From assembly GCF_011044155.1 (NCBI RefSeq), contig NZ_CP049056.1, forward strand, positions 1,674,001 through 1,738,000: a stretch of 64,000 nucleotides of DNA, given 5' to 3'. Origin of the DNA: Pikeienuella piscinae (GTDB taxonomy: Bacteria > Pseudomonadota > Alphaproteobacteria > Rhodobacterales > Rhodobacteraceae). How positions within the stretch are numbered: position 1 is the first letter of the stretch; each line of letters starts with the position of its first letter. Below, one piece after another: positions 27,344 to 38,424 of this stretch. Position numbers and translations under genes: made by a program. The notes beneath the pieces were generated by a model. The model had not been told where the DNA came from. It did not search any database and was given only the letters and a program-made list of their open reading frames with translations.

Positions 27344-27988
27344 ATGAGACGCGCGGCGCTCGCCTGTCTCTTCCTTGCCACGCCGGCTTTGGCAGACGAC
27401 GCCGGGATCACGTTCTGGGACGGCGCCGCACTCAGGACCGCGCCTGACCCGCATGCGGTGCTCCCGGCGCTTCATACCGAGCGGCAGAAGCTCGGCACGC
27501 TGATCGCGCGCGATGTCGGACTTTTCGTCGAACCCGCGTCCGACGCGCCCGCCTATGTGTCGAATCTGATCGCCGGCGCGCTCGTCCGGCGATTGGCCGG
27601 GCATGTCGCGCTCCACCGCGCGCTCGGCGCCGGCCGGGTGTTCACGATCGAACCGCACGTCGTCGCCGCGCGCGGCCGTGTCGCGGTGAACTGGCGACTT
27701 TTCACCGAAGAGGGCGAAGAGATCGGCGCGTTTCTGGCCGCCGCGCGAATGAGCGGCGCCCCCAGAGCCGGACATCCCTTCGCCGGCTTCACCCCGGAAG
27801 ACGCGGAACGGATCGCGTTTCAGACTGCGGCCCGGCTCGAGGAGGCGCCGTTCGTCGCCGATGCGATCCGCGCCGCACAGACCCTGACGCGGCTGGATCG
27901 AACGCCGACGCCGCCCGCGCGGCCGGAAACCCAATCGGCCGCCGCGACAGTTGCGCCGGAAAGCCCCGCGACGCCGGAAGAAGACTGA
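27344..27988 (+). CDS. secreted protein of unknown function
   Basis: A protein of about 214 residues with a classical signal peptide (MRRAALACLFLATPALA, then DDAGITFWDG). The mature part has a mixed alpha/beta pattern with AGALVRRLAGHVALHRALGAGRVFTIEPHVVAARGRVAVNWRLFTEEGEEIGAF and a Pro/Ala/Thr-rich, probably disordered tail (TPTPPARPETQSAAATVAPE). I do not recognise the family. ATG 27299, 15 codons earlier, is an alternative start; 27344 gives the cleaner signal peptide. It is tail-to-tail with the Lrp regulator. Confidence 0.65.
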   Translation: MRRAALACLFLATPALADDAGITFWDGAALRTAPDPHAVLPALHTERQKLGTLIARDVGLFVEPASDAPAYVSNLIAGALVRRLAGHVALHRALGAGRVFTIEPHVVAARGRVAVNWRLFTEEGEEIGAFLAAARMSGAPRAGHPFAGFTPEDAERIAFQTAARLEEAPFVADAIRAAQTLTRLDRTPTPPARPETQSAAATVAPESPATPEED

Positions 27989-28009
27989 CGCTCAGGGAAC
28001 CGGTCGCGA

Positions 28010-28510
28010 TCAGCCTTCCGCCGCGGCGCGCGCTTCCAGAATTTCGAACGGGACGCCCGGCTCCGCCTTCGCGCCGCGAATCACCAGCGAGGTTTTCACG
28101 CTCGCCACGTTCGCGGCGGCGGTCAGCTCTCCGGTCAGGAAAGACTGGAAGCTGGAGAGGTCCGGCGCGACGCATTTCAGCAGGAAGTCGATCTCGCCGT
28201 TCAGCATGTGGCACTCGCGCACGAGCGGCCACGCGCGCGCGCGCTCCTCGAAAGCCCGCAGATCCGCCTCCGCCTGGCTGGAGAGGCCGACCATAGCGAA
28301 GACCGTCACCTCGAACCCCAGCGCGCGGGCGTTGACGCGGGCGTGATAGCCCTCGATCAGCCCCTCCTCCTCCAGCGCGCGCACGCGGCGGAGACAAGGC
28401 GGCGCGGAGATTCCGAGCCGCTTGGAGAGCTCAACATTGGTCATTCGCCCATCGGACTGCAATTCGGCCAGAATCTTCCGGTCAATCGCGTCGATCTTAC
28501 CCGCGGCCAT
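28010..28510 (-). CDS. Lrp/AsnC family transcriptional regulator
   Basis: A 166-residue feast/famine regulator. The N-terminal helix-turn-helix is [47 protein letters not shown]. The C-terminal RAM ligand-binding domain includes [17 protein letters not shown] and [26 protein letters not shown]. It is divergent from trxB across 193 bases, an arrangement conserved in Rhodobacterales, so it may regulate trxB or itself from that gap (inference). The ligand is probably an amino acid. Confidence 0.92.
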   Translation of the reverse strand: MAAGKIDAIDRKILAELQSDGRMTNVELSKRLGISAPPCLRRVRALEEEGLIEGYHARVNARALGFEVTVFAMVGLSSQAEADLRAFEERARAWPLVRECHMLNGEIDFLLKCVAPDLSSFQSFLTGELTAAANVASVKTSLVIRGAKAEPGVPFEILEARAAAEG

Positions 28511-28703
28511 TCAACCCCCGTTCGCGGGCTTGCTCCCGCATTCTTATCGCGATCGGAGTTACCGACTAGCCGCGACTTACGCAATAAAATTACGCCATCG
28601 AGCAAGATTTCAAAACCGGATTGGCAGCTTGGCGCGGCCGGGGCGGACCATTAAACAAGGCTCCGATCCACCCTCTACCCAGACCCAGCCGAGGACAGAC
28701 ACG

Positions 28704-29645
28704 ATGCCAGAGACCCGCGCCGTCAAGCTTTTGATCATCGGGTCCGGTCCCGCCGGCTACACCGCCGCCGTCTACGCCGCGCGGGCCATGCTGAATCCGG
28801 TGCTGGTGCAGGGAATCCAGCCGGGCGGGCAGTTGACCATCACGACGGAAGTCGAGAATTACCCGGGCTTCACCGAAGTGCAGGGTCCCGACCTTATGGT
28901 GAAGATGGAGGAACACGCCAGGGCGGTGGGGACGGAGGTGATCGCCGACATCATCACCTCTCTCGATCTTTCCAGCCGCCCGTTCGTGGCGAAGGCCGAT
29001 TCGGGGGTGACCTTCGAAGCCGAGGCGGTGATCCTCGCCACGGGCGCGCAGGCGAAATGGCTTGGATTGCCGTCGGAGGAGAAATTCAAGGGCTTCGGCG
29101 TCTCCGCCTGCGCCACCTGTGACGGCTTCTTCTATCGCGGCCAAGAGGTTCTGGTCATCGGAGGCGGGAATACAGCGGTGGAGGAGGCGCTCTTCCTGAC
29201 GCGGTTCGCCGACAAGGTGACGCTCATCCACCGGCGCGACAGCCTGCGGTCAGAAAAGATCCTCGAACACCGCCTGATGAAGAACCCGAAAGTCGAGGTG
29301 ATCTGGAACACGGTCCTGGAGGAAGTGATCGGCGACGAGGACCCGCTCGGCGTCACTGGCGCGCGCATCCGCGACGTGGTGACGAGCGAGATCACGACGC
29401 TGTCCTGCGCCGGAGTATTTATCGCCATCGGCCACGCGCCGGCGTCGGAACTGGTCGCCGATCAGCTGGAGACGCATATGGGCGGCTATGTCGTCACCCG
29501 ACCGGATTCGACCGCCACGTCGATTCCCGGCGTCTTCGCCGCCGGCGATGTGACTGACTACATCTACCGGCAAGCCGTCACCTCCGCCGGCATGGGCTGC
29601 ATGGCGGCGCTGGAGGCGGAAAAGTTTCTGGCGGAAGCGGAATAG
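28704..29645 (+). CDS. trxB: thioredoxin-disulfide reductase
   Basis: A 313-residue FAD/NADPH enzyme that reduces thioredoxin. The FAD-binding motif is [20 protein letters not shown] near the N-terminus, the redox-active disulfide is C136-A-T-C139 ([13 protein letters not shown]), the NADPH motif is [18 protein letters not shown], and the FAD-closing motif is [30 protein letters not shown] 28704 is the normal start. It is divergent from the Lrp regulator. Confidence 0.97.
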   Translation: MPETRAVKLLIIGSGPAGYTAAVYAARAMLNPVLVQGIQPGGQLTITTEVENYPGFTEVQGPDLMVKMEEHARAVGTEVIADIITSLDLSSRPFVAKADSGVTFEAEAVILATGAQAKWLGLPSEEKFKGFGVSACATCDGFFYRGQEVLVIGGGNTAVEEALFLTRFADKVTLIHRRDSLRSEKILEHRLMKNPKVEVIWNTVLEEVIGDEDPLGVTGARIRDVVTSEITTLSCAGVFIAIGHAPASELVADQLETHMGGYVVTRPDSTATSIPGVFAAGDVTDYIYRQAVTSAGMGCMAALEAEKFLAEAE

Positions 29646-29912
29646 CCGGCTGCCGGCTCCCGACCGCCTGACGGAATCCCCGCAGCCGCCCCAGCTTCCA
29701 AGCCGAGCGTCGTCCTGGAACGGGCGGCGATGCTCTTTTCCGGCTCCGGTTCGCGCACATTTCGGCGACGCCCCCACACGGCGCGTCAAACACAATGTGA
29801 TAGCATGTCATCAGCCACTCCCCCGGCCTGCGGGAACCCCGCGCGCCCGGCGGCATCTGTCTTTCCGAGATGTGAAGTCTCATGGAAAAACAAGATCCGA
29901 GGAGCAATACTC

Positions 29913-30779
29913 ATGGCGATGTCTGATACATGGCTGGCGGTCGCCGCCATCGCGGCGCTTGGTTTTGGAGCGCCCGCGAACGCAGCCTCCTATTTCGTCC
30001 AGCATTCGATTAATGCGAACGGGCCGGTCTCCATCGGGACCGAGATCGACGGCGCCACCCGGCAGAGCATGAGCCATACCGATGCTCGGGGCGCCATCAC
30101 CACGAACGCGAATTTGGCCAACGGGACGCTTGCGGGAACGCTTTCCAGCAGCGGCGAAGACGCGATCCGCGGCGTGAGCAGCAGATTCGGCGACCGGGTG
30201 ACCATCACCGGCGGCGCGGGGACGAATGTGGATTTCAACTTCGATTTCGACGGTGGAATCGACATGTCCGCCGACTCTCTCGGCAACATTCCAATCCTGC
30301 TGTCGGGAAGCTTCCGCTACGCGATCTTCGATCCGTCGGCGGGCGCGAACGCCGGGAACTGGACCTCCATGAGTTTTCCGATCTTCAGCGGGACGGATCG
30401 GAGTCTCGGCAAGGATATCGTTTCTTTCAGCTACAGGACGGACGCGCTGCCGGTCTCCGATCTCTTCGATGAGTTGCTTTCCGTCACGCTGCCTGTGGTT
30501 TCCGACGAACAGAGCTTCGACATTTTCGCCAGCCTGACAGCGACCTTGCTCTCCGGCGACAATGCGATCGACCTCGCCCTGAATCTCAGCAGCGTGGCGA
30601 GCCTCGGGCTCGCGAGCGGCGTCACGATCGATTCCGCCTCCGGCGTGTTCCTGACCGAAGGGCCGAACGCGGCGCCGCAGACCGTCGCGGCCGTGCCGCT
30701 CCCGGCGAGCGCGCCGCTGCTGCTCGGCGCGCTCGGCCTTCTCGCGTGGCGGCGGGTGGTGTCCGCTCGCGCCGCCTAG
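29913..30779 (+). CDS. exported protein with VPLPA-CTERM sorting signal
   Basis: A 288-residue protein with an N-terminal signal peptide (ending near GFGAPANA) and a tripartite C-terminal sorting tail. The tail has a VPLPASAP motif, a hydrophobic helix LLLGALGLLAW and a basic end RRVVSARAA. This is the VPLPA-CTERM type recognised by exosortases in alphaproteobacteria. The mature part is Ser/Asp/Asn/Gly-rich beta-type sequence without cysteine. The start follows CGAGGAG. It is probably anchored transiently and then released or surface-attached, as known for PEP-CTERM-like proteins. No exosortase gene lies in the window. Its stop shares a CTAG with the xseA stop. Confidence 0.8.
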   Translation: MAMSDTWLAVAAIAALGFGAPANAASYFVQHSINANGPVSIGTEIDGATRQSMSHTDARGAITTNANLANGTLAGTLSSSGEDAIRGVSSRFGDRVTITGGAGTNVDFNFDFDGGIDMSADSLGNIPILLSGSFRYAIFDPSAGANAGNWTSMSFPIFSGTDRSLGKDIVSFSYRTDALPVSDLFDELLSVTLPVVSDEQSFDIFASLTATLLSGDNAIDLALNLSSVASLGLASGVTIDSASGVFLTEGPNAAPQTVAAVPLPASAPLLLGALGLLAWRRVVSARAA

Positions 30780-32347
30780 AGGTCCAGCATCCCCTGACCG
30801 GGCTTCGGCTTCGGCGCGGAACCGGCTTTCCGCGCCGGTTTCGACGCGCCGACGACAACGGCGCCGACATCGCCATCGGCAAGCTGTAATCGCAGCTCGT
30901 CACCCGGCGCCGCCGCCTTCGCCGACATAAGCACCCCGTCCCGACCGTGCACGATGGCGTAGCCGCGCGCGAGCACGCCCTTCGGCCCGAGATTGGTGAG
31001 AAGCCGGCAAGTCTCGTCCAGCCGCCGTCGCGCATCGCGAACCGCGGCGGCGCCGATGCGCGAAAGCCGCAAAGATACGCCCTCGAGCCGCGCGCGGGCC
31101 TCGGCCTGGCGCCGCGCCATCGCCGCCGGCGCGCGCGCCAGGCGCGCCGCGCGCTCGTTCAGCCGCGACCTCTCGTTCGCCGAACGCCGGGCGAGCGCGG
31201 GACCGAGCCGGGCGGACCATGAAAGAAGGCGTTCGCGCCGCCGGTCGATCTTCTCCGTCAGAAGCGCGGGGCCGAAACGCCCGGCGGCGCCTGCGGCGAA
31301 CGCGATGCGTTTCCGGTCCGCCGCGCGCTGCAACGCGAGCGGAAGACGTTCGCCCGCCATGTCCAGCCGCTGGCGGCGTTCGGCGACGATCTCGTCGGGT
31401 CGCGGCAGCGCGCGAGCGAGATCGCGAAGACGCCGGCGACGTTCCTCGATCAGACGCCCGATGGAGCGCGCGCGGCGCTCCTCCAGCCCCTTGAGCGCGG
31501 CGAGAAGCTCACCCCTCACTGGCGCCGCGATCTCCGCCGCGCCGGTCGGCGTCGGCGCCCGACGGTCGGCGGCGAGGTCGATCAGCGTCGTATCCGTCTC
31601 ATGCCCGATGGCGGATATCAGCGGGATCGCGCTCTCTGCCGCCGCCCGCACCACGATCTCCTCGTTGAAACCCCAGAGATCCTCAACCGAGCCGCCGCCC
31701 CGCGCGACGATCAGCACGTCAGGCCGAGGCGTCGCCCCGTCCGGACCAAGCGCGTTAAAACCGCGAATCGCCGCCGCGACCTCGGGCGCGCATTTCTTGC
31801 CCTGCACCGCGACCGGCCAGACCAGAACATGCAGCGGAAACCGTTCCGCCAGCCGGTGCAGGATATCGCGGATGACGGCGCCCGACGGTGAGGTGACGAC
31901 GCCGACGACGCGCGGCAGGTAAGGCAGCGCGCGCTTCCTTTCCGCCGCGAAAAGCCCCTCCGCCGCCAGCGCCGCTTTCCGTTTCTCCAGCATCGCCATC
32001 AGCGCGCCCATGCCGGCGGGGGCGAGGCTCTCGACGATCAACTGGTAGCGCGACTGGCCAGGATAGGTGGTGAGTCGCCCGGTTGCGATCACCTCCATCC
32101 CCTCCTCCGGGTCGACCTCCAGCCGCGCTGCGACGCCTTTCCAGACGATGGCGTTGAGAACCGCGCGATCGTCCTTCAGATCAAGATAGAGGTGGCCGGA
32201 GCGGGGACGGGAGACCCGACCGATTTCACCCCGCACCCGGACATGGTCGAAGGCGCCTTCGACGACGCGCTTGACCGCGCCGGATAGTTCCGAGACGGTG
32301 AATTCTGGTGCGTTTCCGGCGTCAGGTTCATCTTCGAGCAGGTCCAT
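30776..32347 (-). CDS. xseA: exodeoxyribonuclease VII large subunit
   Basis: A 523-residue XseA. An N-terminal OB fold ([31 protein letters not shown]) precedes the catalytic domain with [46 protein letters not shown] and [26 protein letters not shown] long Arg-rich coiled-coil region and the closing [14 protein letters not shown] segment follow. With XseB it degrades single-stranded DNA to oligonucleotides. It is divergent from purD across 76 bases, as in other Rhodobacterales; xseB is not adjacent. Confidence 0.96.
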   Translation of the reverse strand: MDLLEDEPDAGNAPEFTVSELSGAVKRVVEGAFDHVRVRGEIGRVSRPRSGHLYLDLKDDRAVLNAIVWKGVAARLEVDPEEGMEVIATGRLTTYPGQSRYQLIVESLAPAGMGALMAMLEKRKAALAAEGLFAAERKRALPYLPRVVGVVTSPSGAVIRDILHRLAERFPLHVLVWPVAVQGKKCAPEVAAAIRGFNALGPDGATPRPDVLIVARGGGSVEDLWGFNEEIVVRAAAESAIPLISAIGHETDTTLIDLAADRRAPTPTGAAEIAAPVRGELLAALKGLEERRARSIGRLIEERRRRLRDLARALPRPDEIVAERRQRLDMAGERLPLALQRAADRKRIAFAAGAAGRFGPALLTEKIDRRRERLLSWSARLGPALARRSANERSRLNERAARLARAPAAMARRQAEARARLEGVSLRLSRIGAAAVRDARRRLDETCRLLTNLGPKGVLARGYAIVHGRDGVLMSAKAAAPGDELRLQLADGDVGAVVVGASKPARKAGSAPKPKPGQGMLDL

Positions 32348-32423
32348 TCCACTTCTCTATCAAGCCGCGCCTTGCCGGTCACGCGCCGCTTCGCTAGACG
32401 GGCGGCGATCAGGGAGGCGGACG

Positions 32424-33698
32424 ATGGACATCCTCATTCTCGGCGGCGGTGGGCGCGAACATGCGCTGGCCTGGGCGATCCGGAAGAGCCCGGAATGCGG
32501 TCGGCTGATCGTCGCGCCCGGCAACGCCGGCGCTTCGCGCATCGCCGAATGCGCGCCGCTCGATAACGAGGACGGCGCGGCCGTCGTCGCCTTCGCGAAG
32601 CGAGAGGCGGTGAATTTCGTCGTTATCGGGCCTGAAGCCCCACTCGCCGCCGGCGTCGCAGATGCGCTGAGGAATGCGGGCATTGCGGTCTTCGGCCCGT
32701 CCCGCGCGGCGGCGCAGCTTGAAGCTTCGAAGGGTTTCACCAAGGAGATTTGCGCAGCAGTCGGCGCGCCCACTGCCGATTATGCGCGGTTCGACGATCT
32801 TGAACGCGCAAAAGCTCATGTCCGCGCCACGGGCGCGCCGATCGTGGTGAAGGCGGACGGGCTCGCCGCCGGCAAGGGGGTGACAGTCGCGGCGACCGTC
32901 GCGCAGGCGGAATCGGCGCTCGAGGACATTTTCGCCGGCGCTTTCGGCGCGGCGGGCGCCGAGGTGGTGATCGAGGAGATGCTGACAGGGGAAGAAGCGA
33001 GCTTCTTCGTGCTCTCCGACGGCGAGACCGCCCTCCCCTTCGGCTCTGCGCAGGATCATAAACGCGCCTTCGACGGCGACGAGGGGCCGAATACCGGCGG
33101 CATGGGCGCCTATTCGCCCGCCCCGGTGATGACGGCCGCGGTCGAGGCGCGGGCGATGGACGAGATCGTCCGCCCCTGCCTCGCGGAGATGGCGCGGCGC
33201 GGCGCACCGTTTCAAGGCGTGCTTTTCGCCGGGCTGATGATCGAGAATGGGCGTCCGAAGCTGATAGAATTCAATACGCGTTTCGGCGATCCGGAGTGCC
33301 AGGTTCTGGCGATGCGGCTCGGCTCCGACCTCCTGCCGCTTCTGCGCGCCGCCGCCGATGGCCGGCTGGACGATCTTCGGACCGAATGGCGACCCGAGCC
33401 GGCGCTGAGCGTCGTGGTCGCCGCAAAGGGCTATCCCGGCGGCTATACGAAGGGCGAGCCGATCAGCGGACTCGAAGCCGCCGCCTCGGACCCGAATGTC
33501 GAGATATTCCACGCAGGGACGGCGTCGAAGGACGGCGCGACGGTCTCCAATGGCGGCCGCGTGCTCGCCGTCACGGCGCGCGGCGAGACGCTGGAGGCGG
33601 CGCGGTCCCGCGCCTACGCGGCGGTCGGGCGAATCGAGTGGCCGGGCGGGTTTCACCGTCGCGATATCGGCTGGCGCGCGCTCAAGCCCCGAGAATAG
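32424..33698 (+). CDS. purD: phosphoribosylamine-glycine ligase
   Basis: A 424-residue GAR synthetase, the second step of purine synthesis. It starts [19 protein letters not shown] and carries the ATP-grasp elements [83 protein letters not shown] and [16 protein letters not shown] 32424 follows AGGGAGGCGG. The 3' end overlaps the convergent HMG-CoA reductase gene by 17 bases. Confidence 0.97.
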   Translation: MDILILGGGGREHALAWAIRKSPECGRLIVAPGNAGASRIAECAPLDNEDGAAVVAFAKREAVNFVVIGPEAPLAAGVADALRNAGIAVFGPSRAAAQLEASKGFTKEICAAVGAPTADYARFDDLERAKAHVRATGAPIVVKADGLAAGKGVTVAATVAQAESALEDIFAGAFGAAGAEVVIEEMLTGEEASFFVLSDGETALPFGSAQDHKRAFDGDEGPNTGGMGAYSPAPVMTAAVEARAMDEIVRPCLAEMARRGAPFQGVLFAGLMIENGRPKLIEFNTRFGDPECQVLAMRLGSDLLPLLRAAADGRLDDLRTEWRPEPALSVVVAAKGYPGGYTKGEPISGLEAAASDPNVEIFHAGTASKDGATVSNGGRVLAVTARGETLEAARSRAYAAVGRIEWPGGFHRRDIGWRALKPRE

Positions 33699-34923
33699 CG
33701 CGCGCCACGTCGTCCCGCACCTCGCCCCGCGCGACCATCTCCGCCGCGACGCGGTCGATATCCGCCCCCGTCGCGCCGGCGGCGATGGCGACGTTGCGGG
33801 CGTGAAGGCCCATATGGCCGCGCTGGATGCCCTCGGTCGCCAGCGCCCGCATCGCCGAAAAGTTCTGCACCAGCCCGACCGCGGCCATCACCCGCGCCAG
33901 ACCGTCCGCCGTCTCCGCGCCGATGATCGTAAGACACATGCGCGCCGTGGGGTGCGCTTTCGTCGCGCCGCCGACGACGCCGACCGGCATCGGCAGTTCG
34001 ATCACGCCGGAGAGATCGCCGGAAGCCGTCCGCTCCCAAACTGTCAGAGGCCCATAGCCGCCGGGACGGGTCGCGGCGTAAGCATGCGCGCCGGCCTCCA
34101 GGGCGCGGCTGTCATTGCCGGTGGCGAGCGCGACCGCCGAGACGCCGTTCATGACCCCCTTGTTATGAGTCGCGGCGCGGTAGGGGTCGGCGGCCGCGAA
34201 GGCGTAGGCGTCCAGCATGCCCTCCACCACGTCCGCGCCGATCTCCCGCGCGGGCCAGACCGCGCGCGCCCGCACCAGACGCCGGTCGGCGAGGTTGGAG
34301 AGGATGCGGAGCCCGACCACGCCGCCGGTCCATTCCTCGACCTTCGGGGCGATTCGCTCCGCCATCGTGTTGACCGCGTTCGCTCCCATCGCGTCGCGCA
34401 CGTCGATGATCAGATGGAGGACAAGAAACGCGCCGACGACGCGCGCCTCGATCCCCCGGAAACCGCCGCCGAGCGAGACAAGCATCGGATCGCACGCATC
34501 GCAAAGCGCGCCGATCTCCGTTTCGCGCTCAAAGAGCGCGGCGCGGGCGGCGACCGGGTCCGAAAGGCCCTTGATCTGCACCTGCGCGATCATCCGCGGC
34601 GCGTCCGCCGAGGTGAAGACGCCGCCGGCGCCGCGGCAGGCCTTCGCGCCGTTGCAGAGCGCCGCGATCACCGAACTTTCCTCGGTCGCCATCGGAACCA
34701 GCGCCTCGGCCCCGTCGACGATCAGGTTGGTCGCGACGCCGAGCGGTGTCGACATCACTCCGATCACGTTCTCCGACAGATGGTCCGCGAGATCGCCCTC
34801 GGGCGCCGAGGCGGCCCTGAAGCGCGCAACCTCCTCCGCCGTCAGCCCGACCCTCGCGGCGACCGCATCAAGCCGCGCGGCGCGGCTCAGATTATGGAAA
34901 CCCGGCAATCTCGATGATGTCAT
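33682..34923 (-). CDS. mvaA: hydroxymethylglutaryl-CoA reductase, class II
   Basis: A 413-residue class II (bacterial, degradative-type) HMG-CoA reductase. Catalytic residues of the family are present: Glu in [12 protein letters not shown] (about residue 51), the segment [13 protein letters not shown], Lys in [10 protein letters not shown], Asp in [12 protein letters not shown] and His in [11 protein letters not shown]. Class II enzymes oxidise mevalonate to HMG-CoA during catabolism or work in synthesis, depending on the cofactor. Most Rhodobacterales use the MEP isoprenoid route and lack this gene, so it is likely acquired. No other mevalonate gene is nearby. ATG 34923 (MTSSRLPGF) is preferred over a start 12 codons earlier. 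Confidence 0.92.
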   Translation of the reverse strand: MTSSRLPGFHNLSRAARLDAVAARVGLTAEEVARFRAASAPEGDLADHLSENVIGVMSTPLGVATNLIVDGAEALVPMATEESSVIAALCNGAKACRGAGGVFTSADAPRMIAQVQIKGLSDPVAARAALFERETEIGALCDACDPMLVSLGGGFRGIEARVVGAFLVLHLIIDVRDAMGANAVNTMAERIAPKVEEWTGGVVGLRILSNLADRRLVRARAVWPAREIGADVVEGMLDAYAFAAADPYRAATHNKGVMNGVSAVALATGNDSRALEAGAHAYAATRPGGYGPLTVWERTASGDLSGVIELPMPVGVVGGATKAHPTARMCLTIIGAETADGLARVMAAVGLVQNFSAMRALATEGIQRGHMGLHARNVAIAAGATGADIDRVAAEMVARGEVRDDVARAILGA

Positions 34924-35071
34924 GGCGACCTCCGATGAGGTCGAAAAACCCCGCGCCATGCATCGCTGTCAATCGCGCCTTCGGCCTGTTTCTCTTCGCA
35001 ACTGCAAAATTTCCTCTCGCCAAACCGTCCCGAAGCCCCTAGACCGCGCGCGACAGTGAACAGGAGCCGAA

Positions 35072-36892
<1,821 letters not shown>

Positions 36893-36905
36893 ACGCTCAT
36901 TGTCG

Positions 36906-36943
36906 CAAATTGCTTCGCATTTCGCGAAATTGCCTAAAGTTGC
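36906..36943. repeat. three helically phased AAAnTTGC repeats upstream of the sigma-54 promoter
   Basis: Octamers CAAATTGC (36906-36913), GAAATTGC (36926-36933) and AAAGTTGC (36936-36943) start 20 and 10 bases apart, i.e. on one face of the helix. They lie about 135-170 bases upstream of the sigma-54 promoter, the normal distance for enhancer-binding activator sites. The first sits in the near-palindrome GCAAATTGC. Confidence 0.45.
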
Positions 36944-37075
36944 GCATAATGCATTCATGACGTTTTCAGAACCGCGCGCCGGGCGATAATCCCGGCGGAG
37001 AATTTCTTACGTCCGCGCAACCAATTAGGGTATGCGCCTTTCGACTCCAATAAGCATGATGCCCGCCAGGGGCGT

Positions 37076-37092
37076 TTGGCACGGTGCTTGCA
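37076..37092 (+). promoter_or_regulatory. sigma-54 (RpoN) promoter of the XRE regulator
   Basis: TTGGCACGGTGCTTGCA matches the sigma-54 consensus YTGGCACG-N4-TTGCW at every position, with GG at 37078-37079 and GC at 37090-37091 separated by the required ten bases. The predicted start of transcription is near 37103. It points at the XRE regulator, whose ATG is at 37132. Confidence 0.75.
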
Positions 37093-37131
37093 TTACAACC
37101 CATACGAGATGAGCATTGTGGGAGATCGAGC

Positions 37132-37512
37132 ATGAAACATCCTGTTGACGTCCATGTGGGCATGCGCGCGCGCCAGCGGCGCTGGATGGTCGGGATGACC
37201 CAGCAGCAGCTGGGTGAGAAGGTTGGGATCAAGTTCCAGCAGATTCAGAAATACGAAACCGGCATGAACCGGATCAGCGCCAGCCGGCTCTGGGACATCG
37301 CCGCCGCGCTTGACGTTCCGATCTCGTACTTCTTCGAAGGTCTCGACGGGGCCGAAGATCTGGCCGCCAACGCGGAGTCGAACGCCCGGCCGAAAGGCGA
37401 TCTGTTCGCCGACAAGGAAGCGTTGGAACTAGTTCGCAGCTATTATTCAATTCCCGAAGCGCAACGTCGTCGTCTGTTCGATCTGGCGCGCGTCCTTTCC
37501 GACGCGGCTTGA
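37132..37512 (+). CDS. XRE-family transcriptional regulator
   Basis: A 126-residue regulator beginning MKHPVDVHVGMRARQRR. The helix-turn-helix is MTQQQLGEKVGIKFQQIQKYETGMNRISASRLWDIAAALDVPISYFFEG, closely resembling the PraR-like XRE proteins conserved in alphaproteobacteria. The C-terminal part (FADKEALELVRSYYSIPEAQRRRLFDLARVLSDAA) is a helical segment typical of that group, probably for dimerisation. PraR-like proteins control surface and symbiosis or quorum-related genes in rhizobia; the role here is unknown. A sigma-54 promoter precedes it and a strong terminator follows. Confidence 0.9.
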   Translation: MKHPVDVHVGMRARQRRWMVGMTQQQLGEKVGIKFQQIQKYETGMNRISASRLWDIAAALDVPISYFFEGLDGAEDLAANAESNARPKGDLFADKEALELVRSYYSIPEAQRRRLFDLARVLSDAA

Positions 37513-37560
37513 GACGTTCGCCCAAGCGCGCAGCTGGTTGACGGCGGGCGGCGCTTGCGA

Positions 37561-37595
37561 AAAGGTCCGGTGGGTGGAGCCACCGGACCTTTTTT
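37561..37595 (+). terminator. strong rho-independent terminator after the XRE regulator
   Basis: An 11-base-pair stem (AGGTCCGGTGG / CCACCGGACCT) with a 6-base loop is followed by TTTTTT ending at 37595. The T-run ends one base before the GTG start of the next gene at 37597. Confidence 0.9.
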
Positions 37596-37596
37596 C

Positions 37597-38397
37597 GTGA
37601 CATATCCTCATATCGACGACCTGCTCAAGACGGCGCACGCGCTGGCGGACGCCGCGCGCGCGCCGATCCTGCGCCACTTCCGCTCCGCCGAACTCAGCGC
37701 CGACAACAAACGCCCCGGCGGGTTTGACCCGGTAACGGCCGCCGACCGCGAGGCGGAGACGGCGATGCGCGCCGTCCTCGCCGAAATGCGCCCGGACGAC
37801 GCCATCCTGGGTGAAGAAGCTGGCGCCAGCGCCGGAACCAGCGGCCTGACTTGGGTGCTCGACCCGATCGACGGCACCCGCGCCTTTCTTTGCGGCGCGC
37901 CGGTTTTCGGCGTTCTGATCGCGGTTCACGATGGCGCGCGGCCTCTACTCGGCGTCATCGACCAACCTTTCACTGGCGAGCGTTTCACCGGCGCCCCCGG
38001 CATCGCGGAACTGACGCGCGGGACGGAAAAGCGGGCGCTCTCCGTTCGTCGCGGACGGGGATTGGAGAATGCGATCCTTCTCACCACGTTCCCAGAGGTC
38101 GGCACGGAGCGCGACGCCGCCGGGTTCGCCGCAGTCCGCGACCGCGTTCTTCTCACCCGCTACGGGCTCGATTGCTATGGCTACGCCCTTCTCGCGCTCG
38201 GTCAGGTCGACCTCGTGATCGAAGCCGGGCTTCAGTCCTATGACATCCAGGCTCCGATCACGGTGGTCGAGGCGGCTGGCGGCGTCGTCACCGACTGGCG
38301 CGGCGGACCAGCCGATCAGGGCGGACAGGCGATCGCCGCCGGCGATCCGGCGCTGCACCGGGCCGCGCTCGACCTGCTAGCGCCGTTCGCCGCCTGA
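37597..38397 (+). CDS. hisN: histidinol-phosphatase, inositol monophosphatase family
   Basis: A 266-residue phosphatase of the HisN type. Metal-binding motifs are GEEAGAS (in AILGEEAGAS), LDPIDGTRAFLCGAPVFGVLIAV, and the C-terminal QSYDIQAPITVVEAAGGVVTDW. HisN dephosphorylates histidinol phosphate in histidine synthesis. Homology places the start at GTG 37597 (VTYPHIDDLLKTAHALAD); a TTG at 37555 would put the start inside the upstream terminator. No ribosome site exists between the terminator and GTG, so the gene may be leaderless, or read only by transcripts that pass the terminator. Confidence 0.9.
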   Translation: MTYPHIDDLLKTAHALADAARAPILRHFRSAELSADNKRPGGFDPVTAADREAETAMRAVLAEMRPDDAILGEEAGASAGTSGLTWVLDPIDGTRAFLCGAPVFGVLIAVHDGARPLLGVIDQPFTGERFTGAPGIAELTRGTEKRALSVRRGRGLENAILLTTFPEVGTERDAAGFAAVRDRVLLTRYGLDCYGYALLALGQVDLVIEAGLQSYDIQAPITVVEAAGGVVTDWRGGPADQGGQAIAAGDPALHRAALDLLAPFAA

Positions 38398-38424
38398 AGC
38401 GCCCGCCCCGCTCCGAAGCCGTGA

